A stretch of 64,000 nt of DNA from Elioraea rosea (lineage in GTDB: Bacteria; Pseudomonadota; Alphaproteobacteria; Acetobacterales; Acetobacteraceae). Below are positions 60,705 to 64,000 of this stretch, one piece after another. Numbering within the stretch: position 1 is the first letter of the stretch; every line of letters starts with the position of its first letter. A model generated the notes under the pieces. That model was not told where the DNA came from, ran no database searches, and saw only the letters and a program-made list of their open reading frames with translations. The DNA lies in assembly GCF_007644105.1 (NCBI RefSeq), contig NZ_VFAC01000005.1, forward strand, positions 92,475 to 156,474, written 5' to 3'. Position numbers and translations under genes: made by a program.

Positions 60705-61304
60705 TCAGGTGCCCTTGCGGCGGGCGGCATGGCGTCGCGCCTTCGCCCGATTGCCGCAGCCGCCCATGTCGCACCAGAGCCGGTTCCTCCGACGCGAGCC
60801 GTCCGCAAACACCCAGCCGCAGCGCGGGTCGCCGCAGGCGCGCACGGGCGGCCGTGCGGGATCGGCGAGGAATGCCGCAAGGGCCGCGATAAGCCGCACA
60901 AGGGGCAGGGCGTGCGGCTCCTCGGGCGGCACCGGTCGGACCGACCCGCCAGCCACGCGCCAGATCGTCGGGTACGCGGCGAAGAGCCGGTTTACCTCCG
61001 CCTGCGCATCCTCGGCGTTGCCGAGCAGAACCCCGCGGGCCGCCTCGCGGAAGCCGATGAGGCGGCGCCGCGCCGCCTCGGCGACGGCAGGCTCGGCTTT
61101 GGCAGCATCGTCGAGCTCGTCTGCCTCGGCCCTGTCGATTACGGCCGACGCCTCGGACCAGGCGATCACCTCGGAGGCGTCGGTCAGCCGCTCGACGGGA
61201 CGATCCGTGCCGCGCCATTCGACGGTGTTCAGGAGATCGAGCACCGGGTGGCCGCCGACCAGCCTGGGCGGGCGTTCGCGATACGAGGGGTACATGCTCG
61301 CCAT
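60705..61304 (-). CDS. CGNR zinc finger transcriptional regulator (ABATE domain)
   Basis: The protein is 199 residues. HPVLDLLNTVEWRGTDRPVE is the start of the ABATE domain. The C-terminal zinc finger has CGDPRCGWVFADGSRRRN and WCDMGGCGNRAKARRHAARR, with the CGNR motif exact (C-x4-C-x15-C-x4-CGNR). Such proteins are DNA-binding, often regulators of adjacent transporters. It is divergent from azlC across 63 bases that contain an inverted repeat. Confidence 0.9.
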   Translation of the reverse strand: MASMYPSYRERPPRLVGGHPVLDLLNTVEWRGTDRPVERLTDASEVIAWSEASAVIDRAEADELDDAAKAEPAVAEAARRRLIGFREAARGVLLGNAEDAQAEVNRLFAAYPTIWRVAGGSVRPVPPEEPHALPLVRLIAALAAFLADPARPPVRACGDPRCGWVFADGSRRRNRLWCDMGGCGNRAKARRHAARRKGT

Positions 61305-61316
61305 GCTCCATACTAA

Positions 61317-61345
61317 CCGATATCATGCGATTTGACAGTTATCGG
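61317..61345. promoter_or_regulatory. Inverted repeat between CGNR regulator and azlC
   Basis: CCGATA (61317-61322) and TATCGG (61340-61345) are inverted six-base arms with a 17-base spacer, in an AT-richer 63-base divergent gap. A TTGACA hexamer at 61332-61337 overlaps the spacer. It is a candidate operator for the CGNR protein. Confidence 0.4.
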
Positions 61346-61367
61346 ATGAGGGCGACCGGTCGCGCGG

Positions 61368-62078
61368 ATGGCGGATCCACCCCCCTTCACCCTTGCCGGC
61401 GCGCGGCGTGGCGCGATGGCCGTCGGGCCGCTCGCCCCCGCGGTGGCGCTCTACGGCACGGTGTTCGGCGTGCTCGCCGCCTCGAAGGGGCTCGGCGCGG
61501 TCGACGCGATGCTGTTCAGCGCCATCGTCAACGCCGGCGGCGCGCAGTTCGCCTCCCTCGCCGTCTGGGCGGAGCCGCCCCCGCTTCTCGCCCTGGCGCT
61601 GACCACGCTCGCGATGAATGCACGCTACCTTCTCATGGGCGCGACACTCCATCCGTGGATGGGGGCGTTGCCGCATTCCCGCAGCCTTCCCGCGCTGTTC
61701 GTGATGGGAGACGGGAACTGGGCGCTCGCCCTGCGCGAGCACGAGATGGGGCGGATCGACGCAGCCTTCCTGCTCGGCAGCGGCCTCGTTCTCTGGATCG
61801 TCTGGATCGCGGCGACAGGGCTGGGCCACGCGGCGGGTGCGCTGGTCGATGATCCGCGACGGTTCGGCCTCGATCTGATGCTCGCTGCCTTCTTCGCCGC
61901 GATCGCGGCGACGTTCGTCCGTTCGCGGCGCGACCTGCTCCCGTTCCTCGCCGGGGCGGCGGCGGCGATCGTCATCGACCGCGTGGCCTCCGGTCCCACC
62001 CCGGGGCCGTGGGCGGTCCTTGGCGGCGCGGTCCTCGGAAGCCTCGTCGGGCTCGCTCTCGATGGTCGGAGCCGATGA
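61368..62078 (+). CDS. azlC: AzlC family branched-chain amino acid exporter subunit
   Basis: The protein is 236 residues with five or six membrane helices. AIVNAGGAQFASLAVWAEPP and TLAMNARYLLMGATLHPW are the AzlC/YgaZ signatures. PALFVMGDGNWALALREHE and LLGSGLVLWIVWI follow. It works with the small AzlD partner, which starts by ATGA overlap at 62075. Together they export branched-chain or other amino acids, or related compounds. The CGNR gene divergent to it is a likely regulator. Confidence 0.92.
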   Translation: MADPPPFTLAGARRGAMAVGPLAPAVALYGTVFGVLAASKGLGAVDAMLFSAIVNAGGAQFASLAVWAEPPPLLALALTTLAMNARYLLMGATLHPWMGALPHSRSLPALFVMGDGNWALALREHEMGRIDAAFLLGSGLVLWIVWIAATGLGHAAGALVDDPRRFGLDLMLAAFFAAIAATFVRSRRDLLPFLAGAAAAIVIDRVASGPTPGPWAVLGGAVLGSLVGLALDGRSR

Positions 62079-62380
62079 CGGCGGGGGCCGAGGCGCTGCT
62101 CGCCATCGCTGCCATGGGGGTGGCCAGCTTCGCCTGCCGGGCCGGGGGATTCCTCGCGATGCGACTCGTCACGGTCACGTCGCGCGTTGAGGCGTGCCTA
62201 AAGGCCGTTCCGGTGGCGCTGGTCGGCGCCATCCTCGGCCCGATCGCTGTGCATGGCGGGCCAGCCGATTGGCTCGGCCTCGCCGCGGCGGCGGTGGCGA
62301 TGCGCGTGCTGGGACATGACCTGGCGGCCTGCGTCATCGGCATCTCGGTGGCCGCCGCAGCGCGCGCGACCGGGGCCTGA
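62075..62380 (+). CDS. azlD: AzlD domain protein
   Basis: The protein is 101 residues with three membrane helices. VASFACRAGGFLAMR near the N-terminus and LKAVPVALVGAILGPIAVHGG are the AzlD/YgaH pattern. ATGA overlap with azlC fixes the start. It is the small partner of the exporter, and it ends one base before the converging pseudo-phosphoesterase gene. Confidence 0.88.
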   Translation: MTAGAEALLAIAAMGVASFACRAGGFLAMRLVTVTSRVEACLKAVPVALVGAILGPIAVHGGPADWLGLAAAAVAMRVLGHDLAACVIGISVAAAARATGA

Positions 62381-62381
62381 C

Positions 62382-63272
62382 CTACCCCTCGAGCACCTCG
62401 ATCACCTCGCCCGTCGGCGCGAGGCAGGCGGCGACGAGCGCGCCGCCGAGGCCACAGCCGGCATCGAGGGTGAGGCCCCAGCCCGAGGCGAGCGGCCCGT
62501 CGTGCCGGGAACAGGCACCGCGCACCAGCCGCGCGAAGCCGCCCCAGGGCAGCGTCTCCACCTCGCCTGTCTGCTCGTCCGGCGGGCCTGGAACGCCTTG
62601 CGCGGCGCGGTCGAAGCCAGCCTCGTCCCACCAGAAGGCATCGCCCTGCGTCTCGAAGGGCCGGTCCGGGTTCAGGCCGGCGGCGACGAACAGCACGCCC
62701 GGCGCCTCGCCCGCGAGATCCACCGGCACGGTGCAGGCTGCGCGGCGCAGCGAGGAGAGAAGCGCGTCATGGCCCGGGCTCGCGCGGATGGCCGCGGTAA
62801 GCGACGCGGTCCACTTCGCCCGCTCGACCGGGCCCTGAGCGGCGATGCGCAGCCCGTCGGCGATTCTCGCGCCATACGCAGCGAGGGTCGGGCCGATGCC
62901 GTGCCCCTCCATCCAGCGCAGTGCCTCGACCGCCGCGGCGGGCCCCGGCGCGTACTGGATGCGCAGGAGACGGTGCAGCATCTCCTCCTGCGCGCCGCGC
63001 AGGAACACCACGTCGTCGGCCTCGAAGCCGGGGCGGGCGAGCACGGCACGGCGGAACAGCAACGCCTCTCGGATCGTGCCAGCCACATCCGGCCCCACGC
63101 CGATCAGGTTGCCGCAATAGACCAGCCTGTCACCACGCCAGACGCGTGTCTCCAGCGCGGCGTGCAGGCGCGACAGCCGGCCGGCGTCGCCTCGGACGGC
63201 AGCGACGGCCCAGACCCGGCGGGCATGGACGAGGCGGGCAACGCGTGGCGCCGGTTGCGGAGGCTCCGCCAT
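62382..63272 (-). CDS. Metallophosphoesterase-fold protein lacking metal ligands
   Basis: The protein is about 296 residues from ATG 63272 (TTG 63287 overlaps the CarD terminator and is less likely). The first 100 follow the calcineurin-like fold, but each metal motif has changed. The D-x-H site reads AVAAVRGDAGRLSRL, G-D-x-x-D-R-G reads YCGNLIGVGPDVAGTI, and G-N-H-E reads LRGAQEEMLHRLL. The intact version at 47020 has all of these. The C-terminus is unlike a phosphatase and ends in a Gly-rich stretch. The protein is probably non-catalytic, perhaps a nucleotide or protein-binding regulator. It is next to carD on the same strand. Confidence 0.72.
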   Translation of the reverse strand: MAEPPQPAPRVARLVHARRVWAVAAVRGDAGRLSRLHAALETRVWRGDRLVYCGNLIGVGPDVAGTIREALLFRRAVLARPGFEADDVVFLRGAQEEMLHRLLRIQYAPGPAAAVEALRWMEGHGIGPTLAAYGARIADGLRIAAQGPVERAKWTASLTAAIRASPGHDALLSSLRRAACTVPVDLAGEAPGVLFVAAGLNPDRPFETQGDAFWWDEAGFDRAAQGVPGPPDEQTGEVETLPWGGFARLVRGACSRHDGPLASGWGLTLDAGCGLGGALVAACLAPTGEVIEVLEG

Positions 63273-63285
63273 CAGCGGCGCGTAC

Positions 63286-63324
63286 AAAAGGAAGGGGCGG
63301 CAGGCGCTCGCGCGCCCCCGCCCC
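63286..63324 (-). terminator. Intrinsic terminator after carD
   Basis: On the reverse strand GGGGCGG and CCGCCCC form a seven-base stem around a 17-base GC-rich loop, followed by TTCCTTTTG. It lies 25-63 bases past the CarD stop. Confidence 0.5.
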
Positions 63325-63348
63325 CGATCAATGCAGCCGCCGTGCGGC

Positions 63349-64000
63349 TCACGCCGCTTTCAGGACTGTGGCCAGCTTGGCCTGTGCGGCCGGCTTGTCG
63401 ATGCCGTCGATCGCGGCGAGCTCGGCGGCAAGGCGGTCCATCGCCTGCTCGTAGATCTGTCGCTCGGAGAAGGACTGGTCCGGCTGCCCCGCGTTGCGGT
63501 GCAGGTCGCGCACCACTTCGGCGATGGCCACGGGGTCGCCCGAGTTGATCTTCGCCTCGTACTCCTGGGCACGGCGCGACCACATGGTGCGCTTGATCCG
63601 CGCGCGTCCCTTGAGGGTCGCCAGCGCGGTATCGATCGCCTTGCGGGTGGAGAGCTTGCGGAGGCCGGCGGTGCGCGCCTTCGCCACCGGCACGCGGAGC
63701 ACCATGCGGTTCTCCTCGAACTCGATGACGATCAGTGTCAGCTTGTGGCCGGCGATCTCCTCGTTGACCACGCCGGTGACGCGCCCGACGCCGTGCGTCG
63801 GGTACACGACATGGTCGCCGACCGTGAACTGCGGCGGCTCCGCGGCGACCAGGCCGGTCGTCGCAGGGGGCTTCGGCGCGCCCGGGGCTGGAGGCCTCGG
63901 ACCCTGCGCGACGGCCGGCTTCGCGGCCGGGGCGGGCGTCGAGGGGGCGGCAGGCGCCTTCGCTGCTGGCGGCTTCGCCGTCGGCGCCTGGGCCTGCGGG
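63349..64000 (-). CDS. carD: CarD family transcriptional regulator (5' end outside window)
   Basis: The reading frame is open to the window edge, so at least 216 residues are encoded. FTVGDHVVYPTHGVGRVTGV is the CarD RNA-polymerase-interacting Tudor-like start, and NRMVLRVPVAKARTAGLR and RRAQEYEAKINSGDPVAIAEVV its helical DNA-binding part. In front lies a Pro/Ala/Lys-rich stretch of at least 60 residues with repeated AKP, APA and PAP units, so the true start is to the right of the window. CarD binds the beta subunit and stabilises open complexes, controlling rRNA and housekeeping promoters. The extension would be disordered. Confidence 0.93.
   Translation of the reverse strand, partial: PQAQAPTAKPPAAKAPAAPSTPAPAAKPAVAQGPRPPAPGAPKPPATTGLVAAEPPQFTVGDHVVYPTHGVGRVTGVVNEEIAGHKLTLIVIEFEENRMVLRVPVAKARTAGLRKLSTRKAIDTALATLKGRARIKRTMWSRRAQEYEAKINSGDPVAIAEVVRDLHRNAGQPDQSFSERQIYEQAMDRLAAELAAIDGIDKPAAQAKLATVLKAA

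Noticed and set aside
1..64000. CRISPR arrays, tRNA or rRNA genes, insertion sequences, prophage
   Set aside because: No regularly spaced direct repeats, transposase or integrase motifs, or tRNA-like cloverleaf were seen on reading. A dedicated tRNA scan was not possible here.

Overview
This 64 kb window is very GC-rich with strong G/C preference at third codon positions. It is densely packed, with many ATGA, GTGA and TGATG stop/start overlaps, and reads as chromosome of an alphaproteobacterium. Gene content (CarD next to a phosphoesterase-like gene, BI-1/YccA, HldE, TypA, bactofilin, ABC-importer and hydrolase clusters) fits Rhodospirillales, most likely Acetobacteraceae. A gene that reads like the 8-vinyl reductase BciB hints at a bacteriochlorophyll-making relative. 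The taxon is an inference. I saw no rRNA, tRNA, insertion sequence, integrase, phage gene or CRISPR array.

Positions 1-15,450 are a catabolic and uptake region. It holds an M28 peptidase (cut by the window edge), an M20 peptidase, two ATZ/TRZ-type amidohydrolases, a D-cysteine-desulfhydrase-like PLP enzyme, an AstE/AspA-like deacylase, and two sugar-type ABC importers (two binding proteins, four permeases). Neither importer has an ATPase in the window. A GntR regulator, an RraA-like protein and an enolase-superfamily enzyme suggest that the second importer serves an acidic sugar or related acid.

Positions 15,453-30,780 hold two lipoproteins, an SbmA/BacA-like transporter whose ATPase domain has lost its catalytic motifs, RsmI, an LpoA-like lipoprotein, a PhoR-like kinase, a class II aldolase, alanine dehydrogenase, AmpG, a CapD-like sugar dehydratase and an M20D amidohydrolase. 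They end in a small group of two HAHLN-motif membrane proteins around a frameshifted universal stress protein. FNR-type sites (TGAT-N4-ATCA) lie before the SbmA-like gene and before the second HAHLN gene.

Positions 30,812-49,773 are mainly housekeeping and envelope genes: TypA, an adenosine-kinase-like PfkB kinase, bactofilin, a YgjP-type protease, DMT and SLC13 transporters, a BciB-like reductase, PanC, a DapA-family aldolase, a YcgN protein, an ABC-2 exporter and HldE.

Positions 49,774-64,000 contain a lone 1025-residue putative metallopeptidase with a CARDB-like end, whose composition differs from its surroundings. After it come MsrB, OsmC, ThpR, the divergent TesA / YbbA-YbbP set, BI-1, a CGNR regulator divergent from AzlCD, a phosphoesterase-fold protein without its metal ligands, and CarD cut by the right edge. 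No intergenic stretch exceeds about 300 bases. The longest are 49,774-50,052 (279 bases, no gene seen) and 33,460-33,683 (224 bases, containing a terminator hairpin).
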